Source: Saccoglossus kowalevskii (lineage: Eukaryota; Hemichordata; Enteropneusta; Harrimaniidae). Taken from it: a stretch of DNA of 31,637 nucleotides. The stretch lies in assembly GCF_000003605.2 (NCBI RefSeq), contig NW_003136837.1:16280-47916 (forward strand), given 5' to 3'. The first letter of the stretch is position 1, and every line of letters starts with the position of its first letter. Positions 9,454-31,217 of this stretch are shown one piece after another. Both the position numbers and the translations under genes were made by a program. The notes beneath the pieces were generated by a model. It had not been told where the DNA came from. It did not search any database and was given only the letters and a program-made list of their open reading frames with translations.

Positions 9454-11278
9454 TAGATGGAGTGCACAGGGTACAATAAAAACTAGGTGATATTGGATGG
9501 GGTGCATAACGGACAGTAAGAACTATGTACTATTGGACAGGTGCACAGAGTACAATAAGAACTAGGTACTATTGGATGGATGGATGCACAGGGTACAATG
9601 AGAACTAAGTACTATTGAACGGGTGCAGAGGGAACAATAAGAACTAGGTTCTATTGCACAGGGTACAATAAGAACTAGGTAATATTGGACAGGTGCACAG
9701 GGTACAATAAAACTAGGTACTATTGGACAGGGTACAATAAGAACTAGATAATATTGGACAGGGTACAATAAGAACCGGGTAATATTGCACAGAGTACAAT
9801 AAGAACTAGATAATATTGGACAGATACACAGGGTATGATAAGAACTAGGTAATATTGGGCGGGTGCACATGGTACAATAAAACTAGGTACTATTGGACAG
9901 GGTGCACAAGGTACAATAAGAACTAGGTAATATTGGACAGGTACACAGGATATGATAAAAACTAGGTAATATTGGACGGGTGCACAGGGTACAATAAGAA
10001 CTAGGTAAAATTGAACGGGGTGCACAGAGTACATTAAGAGCTAGGTTATATTGGACAGGGGACAATAAGAACTATGTACTATTGGATGGGTACACAGAGT
10101 ACATTAAGAACTAGGTAATATTAGACAGGGTACAATAAGAACTATGTAATATTGGACGGGGTACATAGGATATGATAAAATCTAGGTAATATTGGACGGG
10201 TGCACAGAGTACAATAAGAACTAGGTACTATTGGACTGAGTGCACAGGGTACAATAAGAACTATGTACTATTGGAATGGGTGCACAAGGTACAATAAGAA
10301 CTAGGTAATATTGGACAGGTACACAGGATATGATAAAAACTAGGTAATATTGGACGGGTGCACAGAGTACAATAAGAACTAGGTACTATTGGACTGAGTG
10401 CACAGGGTACAATAAGAACTATGTACTATTGGAATGGGTGCACAGGATACAATAAGAACTTGGTACTATTGGACGGGTGCACAGGTTATTATAAGAACAA
10501 GGTAATATATGACTGGGTTCACGGGACAATATGAACTACCGGTAGGTAATATAGGACAGGGGCCAATAAGAACTAGATAATATAGGACAGGGTGCACATG
10601 GGACAATAAGATCTAGGTACTATTGGACGGGGTACATAGGGACATTAAGAACTAGGTAATATTGGACAGGGGTACAATGGACAATAAAAATAGATAATAT
10701 TGGACGGGGTACATAGGGGACAATAAGAACTAGGTAATATTTAACGGGCTGCATAGGTAAAAATAAGAATTAGTTTCTATTAGATGGGAATGGGGGTACA
10801 CGGGGGACAATAAGAACTAGGTAATATTGAACGGGTTGCATAGGTAAAAATAAGAATTAGTTTCTATTAGATGGGAATGGAGGTAAACGGGGGACAATAA
10901 GAACTAGGTAATATTGGATAGGGGACATTAATAACTAAGTAACATTAGACTTGGTGCACAGGGATCAATAGGATAGGATAACAGCTTTATTACAACCGTG
11001 TAGAAAATTTTACATTTCTAATTTGGTGTTTAAAATGTAATAAAGTTAATAATGAATAACTAAAAAAGTAAGTAGGCGAAATATTTAACGGGCTGCATAA
11101 TAAGCTCTAGGTAATGTTGGACGGGGAGCACAGGAGACATTAAGAACTAGGCAATATTGGAAATGGACAATAATAGGTAATATTGGATGGAGTACACAGG
11201 GGACAATAAAAAAGTTACTATTGAACAGAGGTACATAGGAGACAATAAGAACTAGGTACTATTGGATTGGGGTACACA
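9454..11278. repeat. degenerate ~39/31-bp minisatellite
   Basis: Units of the form GGTACAATAAGAACTAGGTA, then ATATTGGACGGGTGCACAG, about 39 bp. They are interspersed with shorter ~31-bp units lacking the GTGCACAG part. Blocks of several units recur: a segment near 9900-10010 reappears at 10278-10385, one near 10206-10286 at 10365-10446, and one near 10735-10795 at 10816-10877. A unique-looking stretch interrupts the array at about 10975-11080. Minus-strand open frames rich in YYLVLIVPC come from the repeat and are not genes. Confidence 0.92.
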
Positions 11279-11279
11279 A

Positions 11280-11712
11280 TGCATTCTACAGTGTATAAAT
11301 ATGATTTTCATTAATTCGATTGTTATTTTATTGAGTTTTGTCACATGATTACATGTATTGTGAACATCTTGTTGTGAATAATGCTGAATCTGCACACTGA
11401 TGACAGAGTGTCTTTGTTCATTGTGACTAATTATTGTATTAATGTTTTAAATGTGTCTGGAACATGTTCCAGATATTTTTATATAAAATGTCCCAATCAA
11501 GCTCCAAACATGTCTCAAACATGTCCTAACTTTGTGTTTCTGTAGGAAATGCATTCATTCCCAAAAGTTCCCGTAGCAGTGGTCCGAAATTATACAAGTT
11601 TCAAACTAGTAGATAAAGTATGGGACACATCTAAAGTACGTCTAAGACGAAGTAACCAGACATGTTTCAGACCTGTCGAAAACATGAATGATACTAGTCC
11701 GGTATTTCGGTA
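11280..11712. promoter_or_regulatory. 430-bp block with a cluster of p53-family half-site matches
   Basis: Four strings fit RRRCWWGYYY: GAACATGTTC (11460-11469, inside the perfect 18-bp palindrome 11456-11473), AAACATGTCT (11506-11515), AAACATGTCC (11517-11526) and AGACATGTTT (11658-11667). The middle pair is separated by a single base, which fits a full p53-family response element. The block sits between the main minisatellite and a stray unit of it. Function is inference; the nearest downstream gene is the esterase, starting about 1.1 kb away. Confidence 0.35.
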
Positions 11713-11739
11713 AGGGTAGGTACTATTGGACGGGGTCGA
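11713..11739. repeat. stray unit of the 39-bp minisatellite
   Basis: GGTAGGTACTATTGGACGGGG matches the array ending at 11278, though it stands alone 430 bp away. The DNA between may have been inserted into the end of the array. Confidence 0.6.
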
Positions 11740-12052
11740 ATAAATTTCGGATAGTTTTAGTGCCCATTTTTATTTTACAATGGTTGCGCGTAGAACGTTC
11801 CGGGTGCTGCATCGTATTTGTAGATGTTTTTTTGATGCATTAAATTATTTAGAATTACATTTAAAATACAATATAATATAATTTCAATAAACCACCACCG
11901 ATTTTGACGCTCGTGTGTATGTATTGAATTGTGCAAAAATAACGCGATACACCTGTCACGGCTGTGGTTTATTGCTTCAGTATTGCTTCAATTTAGAGGT
12001 TTACATTATCGTGTGATAATACAAAGCTACGTCATAAACACTTCTTATTATA

Positions 12053-12170
12053 GGGTGATTTATAAAAGTCCATGGCATGTCCTGTGTATTTCTAACACTT
12101 GCATGGCTGCGGCAGACTAAGATCCAACCACCTTGAATCAAATTGTGAAACGAATGCATATGATTATGTG
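12053..12170. repeat. diverged dispersed repeat, left of the gap
   Basis: CACCTTGAATCAAATTGTG, then AACGAATGCAT (about 12130-12161), aligns loosely with CATCTTGAATTGGATATTG, then AACAAGTGCAT (about 12379-12410) beyond the N run. The two seem to be copies of one old element; its class is not recognised. Confidence 0.35.
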
Positions 12171-12288
12171 TCACATTATGTATGTACATAAGTAACCGAT
12201 TATGCGCTAAACAAAATATGTCCATGTACAACAGACCCACTTCCGAAAATACAAAATTTCGATGCATTTAAAACATTAAAGCGGGAGG

Positions 12289-12363
12289 NNNNNNNNNNNN
12301 NNNNNNNNNNNNNNNNNNNNNNNNNNNNNNNNNNNNNNNNNNNNNNNNNNNNNNNNNNNNNNN
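12289..12363. other. assembly gap (75 N)
   Basis: Seventy-five undetermined bases; the true length is unknown. Repeat-like sequence flanks the gap. Confidence 0.99.
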
Positions 12364-12427
12364 CGCTTTAAACTCGGTCATCTTGAATTGGATATTGAAA
12401 CAAGTGCATTTAAAGATGACGAACACG

Positions 12428-12476
12428 GCTGGACTGACGGACGGACACACAGACAGACGGACGCACGCACGGATAA
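12428..12476. repeat. GGAC/GACA/GCAC simple repeat
   Basis: Tetranucleotide-like run (GGACTGACGGACGGACACAC, then ACAGACGGACGCACGCACGG), possibly the 3' tail of the adjoining old repeat. Confidence 0.75.
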
Positions 12477-12781
12477 AAATGAAACTAAGTATTAGTAAGT
12501 TCCCGTATTTGGACACTGTCCAAGCGAGTTTTACACACCAGCCAGTCTAGCCCACCCCAATATGACAATCACCGATTGTATTATTTATGTCTAAGTGTGT
12601 TTGACTTAGTTTGGGAGTAAACACAATAAATAAGGTTAGAAAATAGAAACTAGGTTACGGGCGCTGAACTGGGAGTCCAATATTTGCATGACAATGTATG
12701 AACGGGGTGAACGTGAAGAAATTACGCCATATTTTGACCGTTTATAATGAGTCATATTCACCCGGTCAAGGATCGGTGGTG

Positions 12782-12789
12782 TATAAAAG
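12782..12789 (+). promoter_or_regulatory. TATA box of the esterase gene
   Basis: TATAAAAG, an excellent TATA match, lies 50 bp before the ATG at 12832. Transcription would be expected to start near 12812, giving a 5' UTR of only about 20 bases. No other promoter element is clear. Confidence 0.7.
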
Positions 12790-12831
12790 CAAACAAGAGA
12801 GTCGAAGTATTTTAAAAGATTGTTGAGAATC

Positions 12832-23545
<10,714 letters not shown>

Positions 23546-23993
23546 AAAGATACAGTCGATCCAGACATCTTGGTTTGCATGGCTCTGAACGGAAAAGCTT
23601 CTGAATTGCCAGTTTAGTGTGTATTTACATACATATGGCAATACAATGAATATATGCTTATTTTTGTGGGGTTGAATGTATTTAGCTTTTATTTTTGCTT
23701 GTTTTTCACCATTTTTTCATTCCATGTTGTGTTGTTCATGTGATCGTGTATTCATTCACAATTAGTGGTAGTTGTACACTATATCATATCTTTTAATGTA
23801 TAAGAAAATTCGCTGATCTGGAATCCCCTCTATATCCAATTAGATGTAATACCTTTATTGAGTGTGGTATATCCAGCAACCTTGTGTGGCATTTACCTAA
23901 CTATCCCGAATAGCGCCCTCACCGTTCACTTTAATTGACTTGGCTGTGTGAACTTTCATCTCTTTATATGCTATTTTATATATGCCGCAAGAA

Positions 23994-23999
23994 AATAAA
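23994..23999 (+). promoter_or_regulatory. polyadenylation signal of the esterase gene
   Basis: AATAAA about 450 bases after the TGA of exon 8, in an AT-rich 3' UTR. Confidence 0.6.
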
Positions 24000-24318
24000 G
24001 ATTCAATATTATTACCAACAAAGATTCATTTGAACTGTTGTGTGTGCTATGTGTTCAAATACAGGCAAGAACAGTACTAGTACTATACCAATTTCAATAT
24101 AAAGCAACAAGAAAAAGCCTTTGATTATGCAACTTGAAGTTCAACCTTAACAAATTGTACAATGAGTTAGTACAGTACATATCCTATTTTTTGTTGTTTA
24201 CGTTTTCACTTCCACGGATTACATAATTTTTGCCTGGTTATTAGTGCCAAATATTTTACATATGAACGCTTCCTATTCTGTTTTGTGTAAAACGTGTTAT
24301 TTTCTAGTGATGCCTCAG

Positions 24319-24509
24319 CTAAGCCTTCTAACGGAATCGCACAGGGTTATTTTTTTAATCCACTAATAACATTGGTTTTATTGTTATCGTTTGTAATATG
24401 TCATCTCATCCAATTCCACCTCGGAGTGTCATTCTCATCAATAAATACAATTCACCATCAGTTCAATCAGAGTCAAATTCGTGCTGACAAAAAGTCATAT
24501 CTCAAGTAA
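24319..24509 (+). CDS. possible alternative last exon of the esterase
   Basis: An open frame follows an acceptor-like stretch (TTATTTTCTAGTGATGCCTCAG, ending 24318). Joined to the phase-1 donor of exon 7 it stays in frame: a split Ala codon, KPSNGIAQGYFFN, a hydrophobic run (PLITLVLLLSFVICHLI), then a polar tail of about 30 residues with a KK pair, ending at TAA 24507-24509. That would give a 638-residue, transmembrane-anchored form instead of the GPI-type tail. A second AG at 24307 is not phase-compatible with exon 7. No transcript evidence; it could be chance. AATAAA at 24878-24883 could serve it. Confidence 0.3.
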
Positions 24510-26168
24510 CTAGAGACTTGTGTATATAGCTTGGGATTTGTTGAAGGTGAATATTATTTTTGCTTGGTGTGTCTGCATTACCTATATATATATTTCCCAA
24601 ACAATTCTCTAGCCAACTCAATGTATCCGTTTACTGCATCAGTTGAGAGCATTAGTATATTAGAAATAGTTAAATATATGCTATACGCATTTAAAATTAA
24701 AGATGTGCGATGTAAACAAATTTACCTCTTACGTCACTTGTATAATTTTGTCTTTACATTTGCACCTTATTATTGCTGTGCTTGCCTTGAATAGAAGAGA
24801 ATCATTAGATGATGAATCAACTTTTCTACGGATATTATCTATTAGCATTCTCTTCTAAAGCCATAGTCTCAAGATGTAATAAACACGTTTCTACGTAGCC
24901 TGTGTATTTTTATATAAGTCTTTCCATTCGGATGCATTTTGCGTGTAAACTCAACTGTGACTTGAAAATATGGCATGTTTGATAGCATTTAAAAATATAT
25001 TATGTGTCAAATTTATCGGTTGGAGCAAATTCTATTATATATATTTATATATATGTTGCTTGCCATGGTTTTGCAGAACAAATATTTCAATATACTTTTC
25101 ATGTGTGTCTATAAATTGGATGCACTACAACATTAATATTTTACTAGTATATTAACATTACGTTCCTATCTCGATATGATGAATTGTTAAATTAAATTAA
25201 AATAGGAAACTCTCCCGTGGCAATTGACTAGTAGCAAACAAGTACATTGCTGACAACCCTCTTTCTCTGTAACCGATATCGGTAAAGTCGTTTACTTAGC
25301 TTTAGGGCTATAAGTGCGGATTTTGTGATATTGTCGTCAGAATAAAAGGAACGACTGGTTTTAAATTACTTGTAGCCATGATGACAAATACATTTTCGAA
25401 CTGATTTTAAATTAAAACTTTTTTTATAAGCATTGTTTTTTCCTGTGCATATGCGTTAAAGTTAAATTTGCTGAACTCATCTTTTAGTTGTAGCTATGGA
25501 GACATGCGTTTTTTTCGAACAGTAATTATTATGAATGATACTGTAGTTATTGTCTATGATGTAATTGAAATGCTGGTTTCAAATTACAGAATTCATGCTT
25601 CATATTAAACAGTGTATTAAATCTACTTTAAATTAAGCCATTTTTTTGGCAATCGCAACGTGTACTCAAGCATTGGCCATTGTTCTGTTAACATAAGACT
25701 TCCAAATTAAAATGGGTTAACTTCGTCAATTAAAGCTGTTGACATTGGCGTGAACTGAGTTACTTTTCATACTGCAGGCAAAATCAAGAAAAATAGTACG
25801 AGGTTGGATACCACATGTCAAAATCACAATCTTCGGCACAGCAATGCATTTTCTAGTTTGTAACGTAGTGTAGGGAGTATAGTACACATGTAACAAATTG
25901 ATTAGTTTGTCTCATTTCTCATGGTAACCAGAGTTATTACACGTATTTTACACGTGTAAACCATCTGATATCACTCGTTGTTTATCATACATGGTGACAA
26001 TTGAATATTAAAATGAAATGAAATAAAAAATACATGACATTCGGATGAAGCTGACTTATAGTCGTTTTTCAATTCAATCGCACCAAGAAGTAAAACTCAT
26101 TATAACGTAACGTTACATATGATAGTTGCATTATGTATACACTTATGTATTTTTGTAGAAGTGTCTTT
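24510..26168. other. intergenic DNA, no gene seen
   Basis: AT-rich with short open frames only (the longest are 87 and 61 codons, low complexity and with no domain). No RNA gene or mobile element can be supported. Confidence 0.5.
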
Positions 26169-26339
26169 AATTTAAAGCCTCGTTTCTGTCATATTAGTGT
26201 GGAAGAAGTGGTCTAAACGCCGCTGTGTAACATATGTTTTTTGAAATGGACTCCCTAAAATCAAACAAATAAGTGTCGCTGACCATTTTGCACTGAAAAG
26301 CACCTGTTCTGTTCTGCCTCGAAAACGAGGCTTTAAATT
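26169..26339. repeat. perfect 17-bp inverted repeat, 137-bp spacer
   Basis: AATTTAAAGCCTCGTTT (26169-26185) and AAACGAGGCTTTAAATT (26323-26339) are exact reverse complements. This could be the ends of a small MITE-like element or a stem-loop. It ends 88 bp before the sulfotransferase ATG, so it may lie in the promoter or 5' UTR. Confidence 0.85.
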
Positions 26340-26427
26340 GAAATCGAGGCTCAACCTACTCGTAAACCTATATAACAATTATTGCACATATGGACCTTGT
26401 CGGCAAGTATCAAGTGTTTTCGTAGCG

Positions 26428-26525
26428 ATGGCTATTACTGTCAAGCGATTAATTTTGACGTTTCTTTGTGTGTATTCCCTTGCCATCATTGTGTATTTTA
26501 GCAGCAACACTACCAAGAGTATCAG
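26428..26525 (+). CDS. sulfotransferase exon 1 (signal anchor)
   Basis: Residues 1-32 plus two bases of Arg33. ATG in good context (GCGATGG). Encodes MAITVKRLILTFLCVYSLAI and ends at ATCAG|GTAGGT. The upstream frame is open back to 26338 but has no ATG. Confidence 0.8.
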
Positions 26526-29500
26526 GTAGGTTTAACTAACATACTTAATAATATTATAATCGGGGAAATCTAACATATGTTATAGTACAAGGCTGTTGGT
26601 TGTTATTAAACGTTACATAAACGTTATTTTAGTGAAAGGTGAAAATAGACGATTTGAACGTTCAATGCGGCAATATCCATGCATACTCCTCACCTTTGCA
26701 ACAACGTTACCAATAATGCGGAAACAAATTTCCAGTGAAAAAATAGTGTATTTTCAACCATAATATTCATCAACTGAAATGATGGGTTATATGTGAACAC
26801 AAATATTTAGTATAATTGAAATATTGCTGATTTATGTATGTTCTTTCGAAATATAACACTAAGTGAAATTCTGTGTCGGGGGGGGGGGGGTCAACGCAAC
26901 CAACTTATTTTGACAAGTGAATTCAGAATAAATTATGATTATTTCACACAAAATGTACTAAATATGCACACCAATAATAAATTTGATAATTACCGATTGC
27001 ACATGAATATTAAAGACAAAACATAATCCTTTATATTCTCGATATTTCACTTTTTTATGACTGAAAGCAGCTGAATTGAATTACAAAATATATATCATGT
27101 AAGAACAATAACGTAAATAAACACTATTTTACTTGGTAAAAATACTGTATTTTCCTCAATAAAAACGAAAAAATGTCAGTGTCGAAAACGGAAAGTCTTC
27201 ATCGTAGTGTTATATAAAGTGACATTACTGGAAGCCGCTCACTATATATATATATTATATATAATATGTAGTTTGCGCTGTGCGATCACACCGTTTTGAA
27301 TGTGTTTATTCAAGTTATTTTTCATATTTTAGATTTGCACTTGCCAGCCAGGTCACCATCAAATATGATTTGTGAACATGCTAGGACATAAATATCCAAA
27401 GGATGAAATGTAACCATGGAAACACTGTTAGCGAATTTGTTGCAATTCAATTCATTGCCATGAAAGCTTTGACGAATGGAACTATTCATAGAATTTCTGT
27501 AACTGCTAAATCACAAATATGCAAATACAACCATTGGAGACGCAGCACATATGGATGATATAAACTGTTCTCTCCGCTCTCCCCGGTATGCACGAACATG
27601 CTTGGACATTACGTAAAATATAGTTTAACCTAGAATTATGTGATCAGCCACATCTAACGTTAGTTTGACTCTATAGTAGAACATGGTACGGTATTTGTGT
27701 ATGTTCCTTGGTACTGGTTCTGAACGTTTTTGAGATATTTCATAAATAGAAACAATTATACGAACTATAATAATGTGTGCATGAACTATGGTGTCATATA
27801 TATATATAATACTACACATTCACGGTGAATATATAACCTAGCGTTGTCATAAATTTAATATTATGAATAGTCGTATAGAACGTGTTTGGTTGTGATTTGT
27901 GTGACATCGCATTTAATACACATTTTAACTAGTAACGTTAGGATAAATATAATTGAATAGGATAAGGAAGCCGATGTGTTACTGACTAGTAATCAATACC
28001 CCGCTGAAGTGAACAACTATTCACTATTCTAATATTGGCGGGTGGCTTCATGTAAATTATCGTTGCCGTATAGCTACTTAAACTCAACATGAAGGACCAA
28101 GCAGGCGTATTTTGTTTTGGAATGTACTTGTCTATATACGCTAGGTAGGTTAGTGGGTTTTGATGTTAGAATTTAGGATAGGTATGTTGAATTAGATCAC
28201 ACACATCACTGCAGAACACGTTGTGTATTTGGAAAAGTTGTTCACTGTACTGAATATTGGGAACAAAACAAGTGGTGTGGAGAAAAAATTCAATGAATGA
28301 AAATATTTTTGACACGCTAACCAATATGATACAATCAGACTGTTATAAATAACGTAATAACATGGAAATTCAACAGATGATGTTATTGGTTAATTTATTA
28401 ATTATCGTTCTTAGTCGTAATGAAAGGTTAATGTGAACTACAATACACTTGAAATACATTTTAATTTGATGGCACGACATCGTTCACAAAGTACGCAAAT
28501 GAATTTGATAATTACCTCCAACCACACAATTAATAGTACTATTTTGAAATGTACGACGAAATCAAAACACAACGGTTCATGCTCTGAAGCGTTTCCATGG
28601 TGAATGAAATACAAAGTAACGTGCTTTTCCATGCGAATTCGAACTCAAAGTCACGTGTTTTTATCAATGAAGCTATAGTCTGATACAAGATCTATTCGTA
28701 TAGTTTTGAAATTGTTTCGAGTTGCTATGAGAACGTTGATTGATGGATCAAGCTCTGGTTCGTGGGAACGGTCAGCAGAATTGTACGAACTGAACGATGT
28801 CACTTCTCTGCCATGTTAATAACTAAGTCCTGTTGGTGCAAGGTACTTGGTAATTTAGATACATTGTCATGGTTACTTTGATGCATTGTGCATTAAGTGG
28901 TTAAACGGTTTTCATAATGACACTGTATGGTCTTTATGCCGATCGCTTTTGAATCAACCAGTACATTTTACACGTGTTGTATGTTTCGCATGGAAACCGT
29001 AGTATCCAGGGTACGGTTACGTATCATGTACAGTGTATGTAAACAACAATATATACAAATAATAATAAATTCATAGGATTGTGCTGTGTTTGGCCATACT
29101 TATGGTGGCGCTGTTATGTTTGCACATAACTAAAACAAAGAATGGATTTATAAAACAATTACAATTACGTAATCGTAGTGGCAAAACTAAATATAATATA
29201 TATAGGCGACGTTCTAGTCTGGTATGACAAGCTATTTACATATCTGTGTAAATAGCATGCATGTCCTGAGAACACTGTGAAGGATTATATTCACAGATCT
29301 AGCAATGGAATAAACGTGTAGAATTTGACTCAATTAGTTTGTAGAGTTCAAATGTCTATCAGTAAGTTAACATATATTCTTCTCAATAACTCGAACGTGA
29401 TCGGACGATTTATCGAGTGATTGTACCACACTTTATTAACATTTCTAATGCACGTATTTTTTACAGGCACTGGTTTGTCTCTACTTACAGAACGCCTTCA

Positions 29501-30568
29501 CATTTGGCACACAGAAACAAAACGATGCTTGTAACTACAGAAGAAACGCCGATCAATAAACCTACATGCAGACCAAGAAATAATGTTGTGTTTTTAAAGA
29601 CGAGGAAAGCCGGCGGAACAACGGTGCAGAATATTTTGTGCCGGTATGGAGACAGAACCAACTTGACATTTGTGCTTCCACATAAAGGATGGATTCTCGG
29701 CTATCCAATGGAATTCCAAAAGAAATATGCAATAAGTCCGCCCTCAAGCGGCTACAATATATTCTGCCACGAGGCGAGATTTAATAATGACGTCATTAAA
29801 GATATGATGCCAAATAATACAGTTTACATCACCATACTACGTGAACCTGTCACCCACTATGAAAGTACGTTTACTTATTTTGAAATTGGCAAACAATGTG
29901 GGGTTACTACCTCTAGTGTCGACTCTCTAGTTGAGTTTTTTGAATCTTCATCTAAGTGTTACAAGAAAACTCGTAATAACCATATGTTGTTTGGTTTAGG
30001 GGTCACGTCGCCCAACGACGATGATAATGAAATTAACAGACGTATAACAATTCTAGAAGATCAGTTCAACCTCGTGATGATAATGGAATACTTCGAGGAA
30101 TCACTAATTCTGTTGAAAGATCTTTTGTGCTGGACATTCGAGGACATTACATATTTTGAGTTGAATGGTAGAAAAGACAATTCTGTTCATAATATGTCAG
30201 AATCGCTAAGAAACACAATTATGGAATGGAACAAAGGAGACGTAGCACTATACCAACACTTCAATAGAACGTTTTGGGGAAAAGTGCGCGATTTCGGTGA
30301 AGAGAGAATGAGAACTGAGGTTGAAATTTTAAGACGACGAAACCAGGAATTTAAAGCAAGATGTCTACAGAATGAAAATGATATTGAGAGTGATGGTGAA
30401 ACAGCGTTGAATATGTACCAACCCCAAGGTATTAAAATGAATCAAATGCAAATAAGACTAGAAGCAGTTAACGACACCGACTGTTTGCGTAGAATATACC
30501 CACAAAGAGTCTATACACCTATTTTAAGAGAAGCCTTATTGAACAAGAAAAAAATCGACAAGGCCTAA
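26428..30568 (+). CDS. galactose-3-O-sulfotransferase family protein, two coding exons
   Basis: Golgi type II membrane enzyme that would transfer sulfate from PAPS to the 3-OH of galactose on glycolipids or glycans (Gal3ST / galactosylceramide sulfotransferase family). Exons 26428-26525 and 29467-30568 join in phase 2 through a split Arg33 codon, giving 399 residues, close to family length (about 400-430). Residues 8-24 form the signal anchor after a short basic N-terminus. VVFLKTRKAGGTTV (73-86) is the 5'-phosphosulfate-binding loop, and ITILREPVTHYES (154-166) is the 3'-phosphate-binding region. Asn-X-Ser/Thr sites include 27, 98 and 149. The loop has KTRKAGG where vertebrate members usually have a KTHKT-type string. 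Acceptor substrate, and so the exact subfamily, is not determined. Confidence 0.88.
26878..26890. repeat. G13 homopolymer
   Basis: Thirteen consecutive G inside the sulfotransferase intron; similar to the G15 at 1069-1083. Confidence 0.9.
27243..27269. repeat. (TA)n run
   Basis: TATATATATATATTATATAT-like stretch with one phase slip. Confidence 0.85.
29077..29221 (+). other. candidate hydrophobic mini-exon in the sulfotransferase intron
   Basis: Open for 48 codons after an acceptor-like AATTCATAG (29076). It reads IVLCLAILMVALLCLHITKT, then a basic stretch ending RRRSSL before CTG|GTATGA. The start matches the phase of exon 1, but the end is phase 0 and does not join in frame to the exon at 29467. 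It might be an exon of another isoform or a relic of a signal-anchor sequence. Confidence 0.2.
29467..30568 (+). CDS. sulfotransferase exon 2 (catalytic domain)
   Basis: End of Arg33 to residue 399, stop TAA at 30566-30568. Contains both PAPS-binding motifs and the conserved NILCRYGDRTNLTFVLPHKG segment. A second acceptor, GTCTCTACTTACAG, ends at 29490, 24 bases downstream in the same phase. The apparent open frame upstream of 29467 is intronic. Confidence 0.9.
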
Positions 30569-31038
30569 TTCCATTTTTTATAAAAAATGATGATGGGCAC
30601 CGCCAGTTTTGAATAAGAGAAGAAAATTTATTTGATCAAGCATTATGTTTTACACACATAATATACATAACACTCTTATCAGTCACGTGTTACTCGTTTT
30701 CGAAACAGATTGAGTTGTCAGGTTTGTTGATTTTTCTTGACCGATTCCCCTTTTGACTTTAGTACAGAGAAAATGTCCAAAGCGTAAATGTAATCAGCAT
30801 AGTTCGTCTGTGTAAAAATATATTTACAACCGTCATATGCTTGTCGCGATTCTAGTACAGATCGTTAAACTAACAGTGCGTATCATGTAGCGCATCAAAT
30901 AATACGTATATTGCTGAGTAAATCAGATATAAATTCGGAATAATTAGGAGTACAATATTTAAGAGATATAAACGACTGAATAATGAGTTGGTTGTTTACA
31001 ATATTATAGTGCATGCTACCAGATAACAATTACAAATA

Positions 31039-31039
<1 letters not shown>
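30569..31039 (+). other. sulfotransferase 3' UTR and flank
   Basis: No coding frame. AATAAA occurs at 31035-31040, at the edge of a trinucleotide repeat; no better polyadenylation signal was noticed. Confidence 0.4.

Positions 31040-31111
<72 letters not shown>
31040..31111. repeat. (AAT)n microsatellite, ~24 copies
   Basis: Uninterrupted TAA/AAT triplets over about 72 bp. Confidence 0.95.
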
Positions 31112-31112
<1 letters not shown>

Positions 31113-31217
31113 AAATAAGTTCGCTGATTCTGTTCTAAACTTTTTGGATTACGGCATTCCCATGATGTGTCATTGGAAGGAAAAGATGTATAATAATAAG
31201 GTTATTACGAAGGTACC

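Larger units (their letters stand above)
26526..29466 (+). other. sulfotransferase intron (2.9 kb)
   Basis: Contains the G13 tract, an AT-dinucleotide run at 27243-27269 and a candidate hydrophobic mini-exon at 29077-29221. Otherwise AT-rich with no coding sequence. The acceptor GCACGTATTTTTTACAG is strong. Confidence 0.75.

Noticed and set aside
9562-10065. Minus-strand frames rich in VQYYLVLIVPC
   Set aside because: They follow the degenerate minisatellite, are broken by unit-length changes and have no domain.
29417-29466. Upstream extension of the sulfotransferase frame as the protein start
   Set aside because: It begins at GTG, lies upstream of a strong acceptor and lacks a membrane anchor, which exon 1 supplies in phase.
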